DNA of 64,000 bases from an uncultured Thiodictyon sp. (GCF_903946935.1 NZ_CAJAXH010000071.1:17137-81136), one strand, 5' to 3'; numbered from the stretch's first letter, positions 1-9,061 are shown. Numbers and translations: made by a program. Notes: generated by a model not told the origin, from the sequence alone.

Positions 1-2386
1 GGAACCAGGGCAGGGCCGGGTGGATGCCGTACCAGGTGCCGCCCAGCGGGGTCAGCAGGCCGGTCTCGGCGGCGCGGCTCAAGAGGCCGGTGAGGCGGGC
101 CTCGTCCTGGCCTTGCAGTTCCGGCAGGGCGTGGTCGCCTTCGCCCATCATGCGCAGTGCGCGAACATCCACCACCCCCTGAAACAAATGCAGCAGCGCG
201 ATGACCGGAAGTTCCTCCGCCGTGAAGGCATGCCGAAAGCCATAGTCCAGCGAGGCCCCCAGCGAGCGGTCGCGGCCCTGGGCCGCGTCGGCGTCCTGGA
301 TGCGCTGCTCGCCGTCGCGGATGGCCTGGATGAACACGGCGATCGGCCCCCGACCGCGCAGCCCCTGGCGGATCGCCTGGCCGATGAGGACCCGCAGCGT
401 CAGCGGGTTGCCGGCGCAGTAGTCCAGCAGCGGCTGCCAGTCGGCCAGCTCGGCGCGGTTGAGTCCCCGGTCCTGGCCGAGCGTCAGGGTCAGGGCGGCG
501 GCGTCCGGGCCGGTCATGCGCGGCATGGGGATGCGCCGCGGGATGCCGCCGAGCCAGCCCTGCTCGTCGCGTCGGGAGGTCAGGAGCAGCCGGGCCTTGG
601 TCGCCGGGTCCAGCGCGACCTGCTTGAGGAAGGCGGCGAGCTCGGCCTGCTCGGCGTCAGTCCAGGCGGACTCGGTGCCGGCGGGGAAGCCGGCGACCTG
701 TTCCAGGTTGTCCCAGACCCAGAGCACCGGGACCTGCCGCAGCACTTGCAGGATCAAGCGGCGGCGCTGGTCGGGGTCGTTGACGGCGTGCCACTCGATG
801 CCGTTGGCCTGCAACAGTGGGGCGACGTGGCGACCGAGCTGGTTGAGCGCGTCGGTGAGATCGGTGTGGGTCTCAAAGGAGGTCAGGAGGACCAGCTGCG
901 CATCGCCCAGCCCGCCGGTCTGGGCGTACCAGCGGGCGAACTCGACCGCGGTGCTGGTCTTGCCCTGGCCGGCATAGGCGTGCAGCAGCACAACTTTCGC
1001 CGAGTCGAAGGCACGGTCGAGCAGCAGCAGGGTCTCGTCCCGGCCGATGAAGCCCTGGTCCGGGACATAGCGCAGCAGGTCCGGGTTGCGCTGGACCGGG
1101 TCGAGTTCCGGGTGCTCGCCAAGGGCCAGCGGCTGGTCGGCCGGGAGCAGCGGGCGGTCGAGCGCCTCGTAGACCACCGGGACGAACCAGTCTTGCAGCG
1201 GGCGCGGTTGCAGCCCGACCCAGCGCTCGGGGTTGCGGTGCAGGTGCTTGCGCGCCTCGCTCGCCGCCTGGCCGAAGCCGCGGCCCTTGGCGAGCGCAGC
1301 ATAGAGCTCGCCGACATACTGGGCGGCGGTGACGACAAAGACGCTGTAGCGCATGCCGAGTACGGCGGGGATACCCTGGTCGACCACGGCTTGGGCGAGC
1401 GAGCCGATGGCGCGGACCTCATCGTGGACGGTGGCCGTATCGGTGGGGCTTTCGGTCGCCTCGTGCATGGCGGACTGGCAGGCGTTGAGTACCAGGACCG
1501 GGACGCCGGTGTCGTGCAGCAGTTGGCCGAGTGCGGCACCCGGGACCGGGCGCATCTTGCGCTTGGCCGTCGGGTGCTCGAAGAGCAGATAGCCGTGCTT
1601 GCCGGTGCCGTTGGCGCCGAGCGTGAGGGCTGAAAGGTCAGCCAGGCCCAGCTCGGTCAGCAGGGCCTGATCGGCATAGACGCCGTGCCCGTCGAAGTGG
1701 ACGCAGTGGAAGGGGCGGCCGGCCTCCTTGGCGTCGGTCAGCACCTGCTGGAGTTGCTCATAGGTCGGCGGGCGGAGCGCCGTGATGGCGACGCGCTGGC
1801 GGTTGTCGCCCAGGCCTTGCAGCAGGCGGTTGGCCACCGCGCGCAGGCCCACGTCGTCGGTACCGTTGGGGCGGCAGACCACATAGAGCAGCCGGATGCG
1901 GCCGTCGTCCACCGGCGGCACCGGGACGAAGCCGATGTTGGGGTCGGACTGGACGCGGACGAAGGCGCGCACCCGCAGCGCGATGGCCGAATCGGACTCC
2001 GGGTCGCGCATCAGCTCCCAGGGGATGCTGGCGGCCTGGGCGATGCCGGTGCTGATCTCGATGCGCAGGTCCTCGAGCTGGTCACGGATGGCAAACCAGA
2101 TGGCCTGGGTGTTGCGGTTGGCGGCGAGGACCAGGTCATAAAGCGCCTCGCCCTTGGCCTTCATCAGGTGTTCGATCTGCTCGACCTGGACGGCCTCGGT
2201 CGCTGCGGCGTGCTGGAGATAGTCCTCCAGATACCAGCGCAGTTCCGCCTGCTCCTGGTCGGTGAAGGCAAAGGCGATGGTCGCCTCGGCCTCGATCTCC
2301 GGCTGATCGGGGCGCAGCAGGCGCAATTGAATCGGAAACCGGCCGTCGACCGGCGGCCGTTGGCGAATGCGCAGGGTGGCGGACAT
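1..2386 (-). CDS. CHAT-domain protease fused to STAND-type ATPase (partial, C-terminus beyond left edge)
   Basis: An uninterrupted reading frame runs from ATG at 2386 (AGGAG seven bases upstream) to the window edge, giving at least 795 residues. The middle part has the caspase-like CHAT dyad: His234 in HFDGHG and Cys303 in VLNACQSA. A P-loop ATPase follows, with GQGKTS (Lys476) and a Walker B-like strand VLWVWDN, as in NB-ARC/STAND proteins. The N-terminal ~150 residues look like the usual region before CHAT. In this class the C-terminus normally carries a sensor of TPR or WD repeats, but that part is outside the window. CHAT-STAND proteins are known or suspected signal-activated proteases in bacterial conflict or cell-death pathways; the role here is inferred. 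It is transcribed in the same direction as ureG but probably separately. Confidence 0.85.
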   Translation of the reverse strand, partial: MSATLRIRQRPPVDGRFPIQLRLLRPDQPEIEAEATIAFAFTDQEQAELRWYLEDYLQHAAATEAVQVEQIEHLMKAKGEALYDLVLAANRNTQAIWFAIRDQLEDLRIEISTGIAQAASIPWELMRDPESDSAIALRVRAFVRVQSDPNIGFVPVPPVDDGRIRLLYVVCRPNGTDDVGLRAVANRLLQGLGDNRQRVAITALRPPTYEQLQQVLTDAKEAGRPFHCVHFDGHGVYADQALLTELGLADLSALTLGANGTGKHGYLLFEHPTAKRKMRPVPGAALGQLLHDTGVPVLVLNACQSAMHEATESPTDTATVHDEVRAIGSLAQAVVDQGIPAVLGMRYSVFVVTAAQYVGELYAALAKGRGFGQAASEARKHLHRNPERWVGLQPRPLQDWFVPVVYEALDRPLLPADQPLALGEHPELDPVQRNPDLLRYVPDQGFIGRDETLLLLDRAFDSAKVVLLHAYAGQGKTSTAVEFARWYAQTGGLGDAQLVLLTSFETHTDLTDALNQLGRHVAPLLQANGIEWHAVNDPDQRRRLILQVLRQVPVLWVWDNLEQVAGFPAGTESAWTDAEQAELAAFLKQVALDPATKARLLLTSRRDEQGWLGGIPRRIPMPRMTGPDAAALTLTLGQDRGLNRAELADWQPLLDYCAGNPLTLRVLIGQAIRQGLRGRGPIAVFIQAIRDGEQRIQDADAAQGRDRSLGASLDYGFRHAFTAEELPVIALLHLFQGVVDVRALRMMGEGDHALPELQGQDEARLTGLLSRAAETGLLTPLGGTWYGIHPALPWF

Positions 2387-2503
2387 CCTCTCACTCCTGA
2401 TCCTCTGGGGGTTTCGATTCGATCACGCTGGGCATTCTACCGGAAGGCGGCAAGGGGCACGATGGCCGCGCGTCGCGGCGGCGAGCGGTCCGCGCAGCGG
2501 ACC

Positions 2504-3139
2504 CTACGGGCTGCCGTGGGCCGCGCTCGGCGCCAACATCCCCTGTTGCACGATAAAGGCGGCGATCTCTTCCACCCCCTGCCCCACCCGCAGATTGGTG
2601 AAGAAGAATGGACGCTCGCCGCGCATCCGCCGGGCATCGCGGTCCATCACCGCCAATGACGCGCCCACCGCGGGCGCCAGGTCGATTTTGTTGATCACCA
2701 ACAGGTCCGAGCGCGTGATACCGGGGCCGCCCTTGCGCGGGATCTTCTCGCCCCCGGCCACGTCAATGACATAGAGTGTGAGATCGGCCAACTCGGGGCT
2801 GAAGGTGGCGGCCAGGTTGTCACCGCCGCTCTCGATAAAGATGAGATCCAGGTCCGGGAAGCGCGCCTGCAGGTCCTCCACCGCCGCCAGGTTCATACTG
2901 GCGTCCTCGCGAATGGCGGTATGGGGACAGCCGCCGGTCTCCACCCCAATGATGCGCTCCGCCGCCAGGGCCTGGGAGCGAATCAGGAACTCGGCGTCCT
3001 CCCGGGTATAGATGTCATTGGTGACCACCGCGATCTCATAGCGGTCGCGCAGGTGCTTGCAGAGCGCATCGAGCAGCGCCGTCTTGCCGGACCCCACGGG
3101 TCCGCCGACGCCGACGCGCAGGGGGGTTGAATCGGGCAT
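2504..3139 (-). CDS. ureG: Urease accessory GTPase UreG
   Basis: This 211-residue SIMIBI-class GTPase couples GTP hydrolysis to nickel delivery into the urease active site. The sequence shows the P-loop [12 protein letters not shown] near residue 12, the conserved [13 protein letters not shown] segment, the [14 protein letters not shown] metal-binding CPH motif, the [17 protein letters not shown] stretch and the NKIDLAP guanine-specificity motif. The length is normal for the family. It is the last gene of the urease cluster, 18 bases after ureF. The start at 3139 is the only one that preserves the N-terminal [14 protein letters not shown]. Confidence 0.98.
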   Translation of the reverse strand: MPDSTPLRVGVGGPVGSGKTALLDALCKHLRDRYEIAVVTNDIYTREDAEFLIRSQALAAERIIGVETGGCPHTAIREDASMNLAAVEDLQARFPDLDLIFIESGGDNLAATFSPELADLTLYVIDVAGGEKIPRKGGPGITRSDLLVINKIDLAPAVGASLAVMDRDARRMRGERPFFFTNLRVGQGVEEIAAFIVQQGMLAPSAAHGSP

Positions 3140-3157
3140 AGGAACCTCGTCTTGGTT

Positions 3158-3832
3158 TCAGGATCTGAACAGGCGCGTGTATTGGGTCTCGTGGGCGCTG
3201 CTGGCAATGGCCAGCGCCGCGCAGGAGGCGCCGATGTCTTCATCGGGCAGGGCCAGCGCCGCCGCCACCGTGCCCGGGATCAGGGCCGCGAGTCGCGCCA
3301 GCGCCTGTTGACCCTGGGTCTGACCCAGTGGGACACACTTGACACCCGCCAGCACCAGGGTCTCGATCCAGGACCAGGCATAGCCGGCGGCGACACTCCG
3401 CGGTTCGATCTGCCAGGCGGACGCCGCAAAGGCGAGCCCTGCCGTGCCGCTTCGGCCCAGCAATCCCCGCCAGTCGCGTGCCCCGGGCAGGTCCCAGGCA
3501 ATCAGCAGGTCCGCCAGTGCGCGCCCGCGGTTGGCCTCCTCTAGGCGCAATTCGGCGGTCTCGCGACTGGCGATCAGGCGGTCGATCAGGCTGGCCATGG
3601 CCGCCGGGTCCAGCGCCCCGGCCGCGGCCTGCATCCGCACCAGCAGCGGCAGGTCGACCCGCGCCAGTGCGGCGCCCAGTTGGTCGCCGACCCAGGCCTC
3701 CAGGTCCGCCGCGGTGCGCAGCCAACCGGCATCCACCGCCCACTCGATGCCCTGCGAATAGGTGAAGCCGCCGACCGGCAAGGATGGGCTTGCCAGTTGC
3801 AGCAGCCGCAACAGTGGCAGGTCAGTGGTCAT
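3158..3832 (-). CDS. ureF: Urease accessory protein UreF
   Basis: This 224-residue all-helical protein bridges UreD and UreG in the urease activation complex and gates the GTPase. The N-terminal LLQLASPSLPVGGFTYSQGIEWAV is the family signature, and the protein ends in the typical SSAHETQYTRLFRS tail. The start at 3832 (MTTDLPLL) was chosen because the upstream extension of the open frame is the out-of-frame shadow of ureE. The first 11 bases overlap the 3' end of ureE, which indicates translational coupling. Confidence 0.96.
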   Translation of the reverse strand: MTTDLPLLRLLQLASPSLPVGGFTYSQGIEWAVDAGWLRTAADLEAWVGDQLGAALARVDLPLLVRMQAAAGALDPAAMASLIDRLIASRETAELRLEEANRGRALADLLIAWDLPGARDWRGLLGRSGTAGLAFAASAWQIEPRSVAAGYAWSWIETLVLAGVKCVPLGQTQGQQALARLAALIPGTVAAALALPDEDIGASCAALAIASSAHETQYTRLFRS

Positions 3833-4265
3833 GCCCGTGGCCCTGGCCACCGTAGGCGCCGGGTTCCGGCTCGAAGGGGCCGTCGTCGACCCGGACTGGT
3901 AGTCCCAGACCCAGCACCAGGTCGTCGAGCACATGGTCGTGCAGATAGGAGAGCCGCCCCGGCTCGATCTGGAGGGCCACATGGCGATTGCCCAGGTGAT
4001 AACAGGCGCGCGCCAGCGCCAGTGCGTCACCGCACTCCACCCGGGAGAGGCACTCCGGCGCGGCTCGAACCAGCACCGACTGACCGTCCTCGCTCGCCAG
4101 GCAGTCGCCATCGCGCAGGGTGGTGCCCCGCGGCAGCCGGATGCCCGCCTCCCGTCCGTCGTCCAATACCACCACCAGCCGGCTGCGCCGGCGTTGGTCG
4201 AGGGTGAGTGTGACCCTGGGGGCGCCGGCGGGCGCTGAGTCGGTCTTGCGGGTGAATTGGATCAT
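3822..4265 (-). CDS. ureE: Urease accessory nickel-binding protein UreE
   Basis: This 147-residue metallochaperone supplies Ni(II) to UreG and the apo-urease complex. It shows the N-terminal peptide-binding domain (LTLDQRRRSRLVVVLDDGREAGIRLPRG) and the ferredoxin-like metal-binding domain with ACYHLGNRHVALQ, whose histidines bind nickel at the dimer interface. The C-terminus is short and His-rich (GHGHDH), which adds nickel capacity but is less extended than in Klebsiella. It lies between ureC (3-base gap) and ureF (11-base overlap). Confidence 0.96.
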   Translation of the reverse strand: MIQFTRKTDSAPAGAPRVTLTLDQRRRSRLVVVLDDGREAGIRLPRGTTLRDGDCLASEDGQSVLVRAAPECLSRVECGDALALARACYHLGNRHVALQIEPGRLSYLHDHVLDDLVLGLGLPVRVDDGPFEPEPGAYGGQGHGHDH

Positions 4266-4268
4266 GGC

Positions 4269-5972
4269 TCAGAAAAGAAAATACCGCTGCGCAAAGGGCA
4301 GCACCGCCGCTGGTTCGCAGGTGAGTAACTGGCCGTCGGCGCGGACCTGGTAGGTCTGGGGGTCGACCTCGATGGCGGGTTGCCAGTCGTTGTGGATCAT
4401 GTCGGACTTGCGCAGTGTACGGGTCCCTCGCACGGTGCCGATCAGGCGCCGCAGCCCCAATTCGCGGGCGACATCGGCGTCGGCGGCCCAACCCGAGAGG
4501 AAGGTCATGCACGTGGCCTGGAGCGCCCTGCCGAAGGCGCCGAACATGGGGCGATAATGGACCGGCTGAGGCGTCGGAATGGAGGCATTGGGGTCGCCCA
4601 TGGGGGCGGCGGCAATCAGCCCACCCTTGACGATCAGGCTCGGCTTGGTGGCAAAGAAGGCGGGACGCCACAACACCAGGTCGGCGAGCTTACCCACCGC
4701 CACCGATCCCACCTCATGCGCAACGCCATGGGCGATGGCCGGATTGATGGTGTACTTGGCCACATAGCGCTTGGCCCGCGCATTGTCATGCGTCGCCGGG
4801 TCGCCGGCCAGCGCGCCGCGCTGCACCTTCATCTTGTGGGCGGTCTGCCAGGTGCGGGTGATCGACTCGCCCACCCGGCCCATCGCCTGGGAGTCCGACG
4901 AGATCATGCTGAAGGCGCCCAGGTCGTGCAGTATGTCCTCCGCGGCGATAGTCTCGCGTCGGATACGCGACTCGGCAAAGGCCACGTCCTCCGGGATGGA
5001 CGGCGACAGGTGATGGCAGACCATCAGCATGTCGAGATGCTCATCCACAGTATTCACCGTATAGGGTCGGGTGGGATTGGTCGATGAGGGCAGCACATTG
5101 GGCAGCCCGGCCGCCTTGATGATATCCGGGGCATGGCCGCCGCCGGCACCCTCGGTATGATAGGTATGGATGGTGCGGTCCTTGAAGGCGGCAATCGTGT
5201 CCTCTACAAACCCGGACTCATTCAGGGTGTCGGTATGGATGGCGACCTGTACGTCATAGCGATCCGCCACCCCCAGGCAGCAATCGATGGCCGCCGGGGT
5301 GGTACCCCAGTCCTCATGGAGTTTGAGCCCCATGGCCCCGGCGCGTAGCTGCTCCTCCAGGGGGCACGGCTGGCTGCCGTTACCCTTGCCCAGGAAGCCC
5401 AGATTGACCGGCAAGCCCTCGGCCGCCTGCAACATCCGGTGGATATTCCAGGGCCCCGGGGTACAGGTGGTGGCATTGGTGCCGGTGGCCGGACCGGTGC
5501 CGCCGCCGATCATGGTCGTCACCCCCGACATCAGTGCGTCCTCCACCTGCTGGGGGCAGATAAAATGGATGTGGCTGTCGATCGCGCCGGCGGTGAGTAT
5601 CTGACCCTCACCGGCAATGATCTCGGTCGCCGGGCCAATCAGGATATCGACCCCGGCCTGGGTGTCCGGATTGCCCGCCTTGCCGATGGCTGCAATGCGC
5701 CCATGCTTGATACCGACATCGGCCTTGACGATGCCCCAGTGGTCCAGTATCAATGCGTTCGTGATGACCAGGTCAGCCACGTCGGCGGCATGGCGTTGGC
5801 ATTGACCCATCCCATCGCGAATCACCTTGCCGCCGCCGAAGGTGACCTCATCGCCATAGACGGTGCGGTCCGCCTCGACCTGGATGATCAGTTCAGAGTC
5901 ACCCAGGCGGACCCGGTCGCCGGTGGTGGGACCATAGAGTGCGGCATAGGCGGTGCGAGGGATGCGACTCAT
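4269..5972 (-). CDS. ureC: Urease catalytic alpha subunit UreC
   Basis: This 567-residue nickel amidohydrolase hydrolyses urea to ammonia and carbamate. The active-site residues fall at the same numbers as in Klebsiella urease: His134 and His136 (DSHIHF), Lys217 to be carbamylated (GLKLHEDWG) and His219. The [14 protein letters not shown] segment, the flap motif MVCHHL and the aspartate in [13 protein letters not shown] follow. No inactivating change is seen. Its start overlaps the ureB stop by four bases (ATGA), so the structural subunits are coupled. It is cytoplasmic, in an (alpha beta gamma)3-type assembly. Confidence 0.99.
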   Translation of the reverse strand: MSRIPRTAYAALYGPTTGDRVRLGDSELIIQVEADRTVYGDEVTFGGGKVIRDGMGQCQRHAADVADLVITNALILDHWGIVKADVGIKHGRIAAIGKAGNPDTQAGVDILIGPATEIIAGEGQILTAGAIDSHIHFICPQQVEDALMSGVTTMIGGGTGPATGTNATTCTPGPWNIHRMLQAAEGLPVNLGFLGKGNGSQPCPLEEQLRAGAMGLKLHEDWGTTPAAIDCCLGVADRYDVQVAIHTDTLNESGFVEDTIAAFKDRTIHTYHTEGAGGGHAPDIIKAAGLPNVLPSSTNPTRPYTVNTVDEHLDMLMVCHHLSPSIPEDVAFAESRIRRETIAAEDILHDLGAFSMISSDSQAMGRVGESITRTWQTAHKMKVQRGALAGDPATHDNARAKRYVAKYTINPAIAHGVAHEVGSVAVGKLADLVLWRPAFFATKPSLIVKGGLIAAAPMGDPNASIPTPQPVHYRPMFGAFGRALQATCMTFLSGWAADADVARELGLRRLIGTVRGTRTLRKSDMIHNDWQPAIEVDPQTYQVRADGQLLTCEPAAVLPFAQRYFLF

Positions 5973-6289
5973 GGTTTCACTCCGTCCACTGCGCCCATGA
6001 TCCGGGCATTGAAGCCATAGACCTGACGGTCTCCGGCATAGGGTACCAGGTCGACGGTGCGGGTCTGGCCCGGCTCGAATCGCACTGCGGTGCCGGCCGG
6101 GATGTCGAGGCGCTGGCCACGGGTGGGTTCCCGGTCGAAGCGCAGCGCGCTATTGGTCTCATAAAAATGATAATGCGAGCCGACCTGGATGGGCCGGTCG
6201 CCGGTATTGGCGACCGCCACGGTCAACGCCGGTCGCCCGGCATTGAGCTCGATCTCACCGGGGGCGGTGAGGATTTCGCCTGGAATCAT
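5969..6289 (-). CDS. ureB: Urease beta subunit UreB
   Basis: This 106-residue small structural subunit of the three-chain bacterial urease starts with [20 protein letters not shown]. It contains the conserved [19 protein letters not shown] and [15 protein letters not shown] motifs, and its length is standard. Its stop overlaps the ureC start, and it follows ureA after 19 bases. Beta and gamma chains are separate here, unlike the fused Helicobacter arrangement. Confidence 0.98.
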   Translation of the reverse strand: MIPGEILTAPGEIELNAGRPALTVAVANTGDRPIQVGSHYHFYETNSALRFDREPTRGQRLDIPAGTAVRFEPGQTRTVDLVPYAGDRQVYGFNARIMGAVDGVKP

Positions 6290-6308
6290 GTAGAGTCTCC
6301 AGCAACCA

Positions 6309-6611
6309 TCAGACGATGGGGTCGTGGACCGTCACCAGCTTGGTGCCGTCCGGAAAAGTGGCCTCCACCTGGACCTCGTGGATCATCTCCGGGATGCCAT
6401 CCATCAGGTCCTCGCGCGTGAGCAGGGTCCGGCCATAATCCATCAACGCGGCGACCGAGCGGCCATCGCGGGCGCCCTCCAGGATGGCACAACTGATATA
6501 GGCCACGGCCTCCGGGTAGTTGAGCTTGACCCCGCGCGCCTTGCGCCGTTCAGCGACCAGGCCGGCGGTGAACAACAGGAGTTTGTCTTTCTCTCTGGGG
6601 GTGAGTTCCAT
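6309..6611 (-). CDS. ureA: Urease gamma subunit UreA
   Basis: This is the 100-residue gamma subunit. It begins [23 protein letters not shown] and ends with the usual [18 protein letters not shown]. The start at 6611 is preferred over the longer open frame (to 6644) because MELTPREK is the nearly invariant UreA N-terminus. It is separated from ureD upstream by about 265 bases of repeat-rich spacer, so the structural genes may have their own promoter. Confidence 0.98.
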   Translation of the reverse strand: MELTPREKDKLLLFTAGLVAERRKARGVKLNYPEAVAYISCAILEGARDGRSVAALMDYGRTLLTREDLMDGIPEMIHEVQVEATFPDGTKLVTVHDPIV

Positions 6612-6654
6612 GGCCGCCTCCGGGACGGAATCAGTGGCTAGCAAACAAAAAAGC

Positions 6655-6832
6655 AGTTAAGCCGCACATGAACGCAAATCGACGCAAAATAAACCATGGA
6701 CTATTGATTGACCATGAAAATGCGTGGCTCGCCCGCCGAGTGAACGGGTCGCTTCAACAGACTATGGATAACCTTATATTCATTTGCGTTCGTTTGCGTT
6801 CGTTTGCGTTCATTTGCGGCAAGACATTCTTT
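6655..6832. repeat. Inverted pair of GCGTTCATTTGCG-type arrays between ureD and ureA
   Basis: The ureD-ureA spacer contains a left arm at ~6661-6690 (CCGCACATGAACGCAAATCG then ACGCAAAA) and an inverted right arm at ~6780-6826. The right arm is built of three or four tandem units of TTCGTTTGCG or TTCATTTGCG ending in GCGGCAAG. Together they could form a long imperfect hairpin of about 165 bases. Related single arms occur at 11905-11940 and 39250-39322, so this is a dispersed family. Its effect on urease expression is unknown. Confidence 0.75.
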
Positions 6833-6876
6833 CTAGCATAAGGGCTCCGAGCGAGCAGGCCCGGGCACCCGATCCG

Positions 6877-7800
6877 TCAGGTACACCAGATGCGTGGCGG
6901 GCAGGCCGGGCGCCCGAGCAGTCTGGGCCGAAGTATGCCCCAAAGCAGGGTGAAAAGGCGATTGACCGGCTCGGTCCCAATGGCCAGACACCGGGCAATC
7001 AGCAGGTCGCCCACCAGGGTCGCGCCCCAGAGCAGGTCGGTCGGCGGCACCGCCTGGGTGCGCACGGCGGCCAGGTCTGGCGCAGCGGCACCGGTAGCCA
7101 GCAGGGTGCCGGTGACCGGATGGCCGCGAAGCCCGGTGGGTCCATCAAGCCCAACCCCGTCGCCGATCCACAACCGCTCCAGGAGCAAGGGGACGCCCGC
7201 GCGTCGCAGCGACAGGCGCAGGTCCGCACAGCCGCTCTCGAAGCGCTCCCCCACCGCCGGCCGCCCCAGGCTATGGACCTCCCAGCCCAGAAAGCGCGCG
7301 TCCGCCGTCAGTTCGACCTGGGTGTTGAGCCGCAGGTTCGCCCCCGGGAACAGGATGTTCTCCTGCGGGAACCATTCCAGCACCCCGCCCGCGGCCACGC
7401 TCAGACGCTGGGTCAGCTGTGCGCATGGACCGGCGCTGCGATAGAACTTGGTGGCCCCCGGGGTGGTGAACAGCGTATGGGCGCCCTCCCCGACGTCAAC
7501 CGCAACATCTAACCGGTCGCCACCCACCACGCCACCGGGCGGGTGCAATAGATAGATGTGACAGGGGCCACCCTCGGGGTAGAAAGGGCGCTGGACGGTG
7601 AGCGGGCCGAACTGGCGCTTGTGGGCCAGGACGGTACGACCGCCGCGCTCGGCCAGGCCAAGCTCGAGGCTGGCTTGCCAGCCGGGGGTTTCCGTGGGGA
7701 TTGCGGTCTGGCCGGGGTCAAGGAGGCTGGACAAAGACGCTGGATCTCCTTGGCGAATGGCGCGAGACGTTGGGGTAAGATGGGCGAGCCAATCAGCCAC
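6877..7800 (-). CDS. ureD: Urease accessory protein UreD/UreH
   Basis: This 307-residue scaffold binds apo-urease and recruits UreF and UreG for nickel insertion. Family motifs are ERGGRTVLAHKRQFGPLTVQRPFYPEG, HPPGGVVGGDRLD, TTPGATKFYRS and EWFPQENILFPGA. The N-terminus is uncertain. ATG at 7800 gives MADWLAHL and about 35 residues before the conserved GWQASLEL. It also places the start only 16 bases from the divergent Uma2 gene, and a TTG with an upstream GGAG exists about 20 codons inside. It is the first gene of the urease cluster. Confidence 0.94.
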   Translation of the reverse strand: MADWLAHLTPTSRAIRQGDPASLSSLLDPGQTAIPTETPGWQASLELGLAERGGRTVLAHKRQFGPLTVQRPFYPEGGPCHIYLLHPPGGVVGGDRLDVAVDVGEGAHTLFTTPGATKFYRSAGPCAQLTQRLSVAAGGVLEWFPQENILFPGANLRLNTQVELTADARFLGWEVHSLGRPAVGERFESGCADLRLSLRRAGVPLLLERLWIGDGVGLDGPTGLRGHPVTGTLLATGAAAPDLAAVRTQAVPPTDLLWGATLVGDLLIARCLAIGTEPVNRLFTLLWGILRPRLLGRPACPPRIWCT

Positions 7801-7816
7801 CGCGAGCGATCAGACG

Positions 7817-8383
7817 ATGGAAGCCCTGAAACTGCAAACAGTCGATGACCTGTTCCAGGCGGACGACGAGCGCGTCGAGTTGATCGACGGGGAGATCGTC
7901 TACCGCCCCATGGCACGCTTCGAGCATGGACTCGCCCAACTGGCCGTGTACGATGAGGTCCAGGTGTTCAAGCGCCGATCCGGCCCGGGCGGCTGGTGGA
8001 TTGTCACCGAAATCAGCGTCCGCTACAGCGAGCATCAATGCCCCTCTCACGACCTTGCCGGCTGGCGCAAGGAGCGGGTGCCGGAACGCCCCAGCGGTAT
8101 CATGACCCTGTCCCCGGACTGGGTGTGTGAGATCCTCTCACCGGGCCATGAGCGCAAGGACACCGTCCATCACCTGCTACTGCTCCAGCGCGCCGCCGTG
8201 CCACACTATTGGATTCTGTCGCCGGAGGACCGCACCCTCATCGTCTATGCACTGGATGGCGACGCCTACCGCTTGTGTTGGTCGGTCGCCTATCGGCCGC
8301 CGGAGACCCCGAATCGGGCGCGTATCCCGCCCTTCGATTCGATTGACATCGACCTGGGTTACCTCTTCGGGGAGTCGGAGTAA
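7817..8383 (+). CDS. Uma2-family (DUF820) putative restriction-endonuclease-like protein
   Basis: This 188-residue protein shows the features of the Uma2/DUF820 family, which has a PD-(D/E)XK nuclease fold: DERVELIDGEIVYRPM, then TEISVRYSEHQCPSHDLAGWRKER, PDWVCEILSPGHERKDTVHHLLLLQRAAVPHYWILSPEDRTLIVY. The D...EIL...K triad has the arrangement expected for that fold. The family is common in cyanobacteria and some sulfur bacteria; no firm physiological role is known. It is divergent from ureD with almost no intergenic DNA. Confidence 0.85.
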   Translation: MEALKLQTVDDLFQADDERVELIDGEIVYRPMARFEHGLAQLAVYDEVQVFKRRSGPGGWWIVTEISVRYSEHQCPSHDLAGWRKERVPERPSGIMTLSPDWVCEILSPGHERKDTVHHLLLLQRAAVPHYWILSPEDRTLIVYALDGDAYRLCWSVAYRPPETPNRARIPPFDSIDIDLGYLFGESE

Positions 8384-8406
8384 ACCAGATCAAAGTGCCT
8401 TGCTGG

Positions 8407-8487
8407 TCAGCCGGGCTTTTTCGGGCAATCCTTGCAGCGTTTGCCTTCTTTGTACTTCTTACAGCATTTATCGGATTTCTTGCTCAT
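8407..8487 (-). CDS. 26-residue Cys/Lys-rich microprotein coupled to ferritin
   Basis: This tiny frame (MSKKSDKCCKKYKEGKRC, then KDCPKKPG) has four cysteines (residues 8, 9, 18 and 21) and ten lysines. Its ATG overlaps the ferritin stop codon as ATGA, so it can be translated by coupling. Four Cys in a CC-x8-C-x2-C spacing could bind a metal or Fe-S cluster, but that is inference. I recall similar very short Cys/Lys-rich peptides annotated in other gammaproteobacteria but assign no function. The frame is short, so conservation is the decisive test. Confidence 0.55.
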   Translation of the reverse strand: MSKKSDKCCKKYKEGKRCKDCPKKPG

Positions 8488-9005
8488 GGCGCGGCGCCGG
8501 TCGTCGTGCCCACCTGCTTGGCCAATGCCGCGAGTTCGTTGTCGATCATCAACAGGCCATAGCCTTGGTCGCCGAAGAGCCGCAGGCGACCGATGATGTC
8601 GTTGACCGTCGCTTCCTCCTCGATCTGCTCGGTGACGAACCACTGTAGAAAGATCGCGGTCGCATGGTCCTTCTCGCTCAGCGCATGATCCAGTATGGTA
8701 TTGATGGCGCTGGTCACTGCGCGCTCGTGTTCGAGGGTGCGCTCGAAGATACGCAGCACACCGTCAGTCCCCGTCTCCGGTGCCGCGACCCCCGTCAGGA
8801 CGACCGCGGCATTCTGATCGATGAGATACCGGTACATTTTCAAGGCATGGGTCAACTCTTCGCCATGCTTGGCCATGAACCAGGCGGCAGTCCCCTTGAG
8901 GTTCATGGTTTCAGCCCGCGCCGACAGCGCCAGATAAAAATAGGCTGAATAGAACTCGCGATTGATCTGTGCGCCGATCAGCGCGGCCATGTCTTGTGAA
9001 ATCAT
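8484..9005 (-). CDS. ftnA: Non-heme ferritin (FtnA-like)
   Basis: This 173-residue four-helix-bundle iron-storage protein starts at ATG 9005 (MISQDMAALIGAQINREFYSAYFYL), with AGGA upstream. Ferroxidase-centre ligands typical of bacterial ferritins are present: Glu in REFYSAYFY, the EELTHA Glu/His pair, the glutamate in the LEHERAV helix and the QWFVTEQIEEE segment. The upstream in-frame extension (to 9062) overlaps a repeat and is not used. The downstream microgene overlaps its stop codon. Confidence 0.93.
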   Translation of the reverse strand: MISQDMAALIGAQINREFYSAYFYLALSARAETMNLKGTAAWFMAKHGEELTHALKMYRYLIDQNAAVVLTGVAAPETGTDGVLRIFERTLEHERAVTSAINTILDHALSEKDHATAIFLQWFVTEQIEEEATVNDIIGRLRLFGDQGYGLLMIDNELAALAKQVGTTTGAAP

Positions 9006-9061
9006 CGGGGTGGTCCTGCTCAAAAATCGTGGTGTATAACGCAACGGGTCTGGGTGCCACA

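Noticed and set aside
20..1633. Long plus-strand open frame (537 residues), and 1685-2659 likewise
   Set aside because: It is antisense to the CHAT-STAND gene, whose dyad and P-loop are clear on the minus strand; the plus frames are low-complexity shadow sequence from high GC.
6655..6832. Tandem TTTGCGTTCATTTGCG units as a CRISPR array
   Set aside because: Units are contiguous or nearly so, without unique spacers of constant length, and no cas gene is present.
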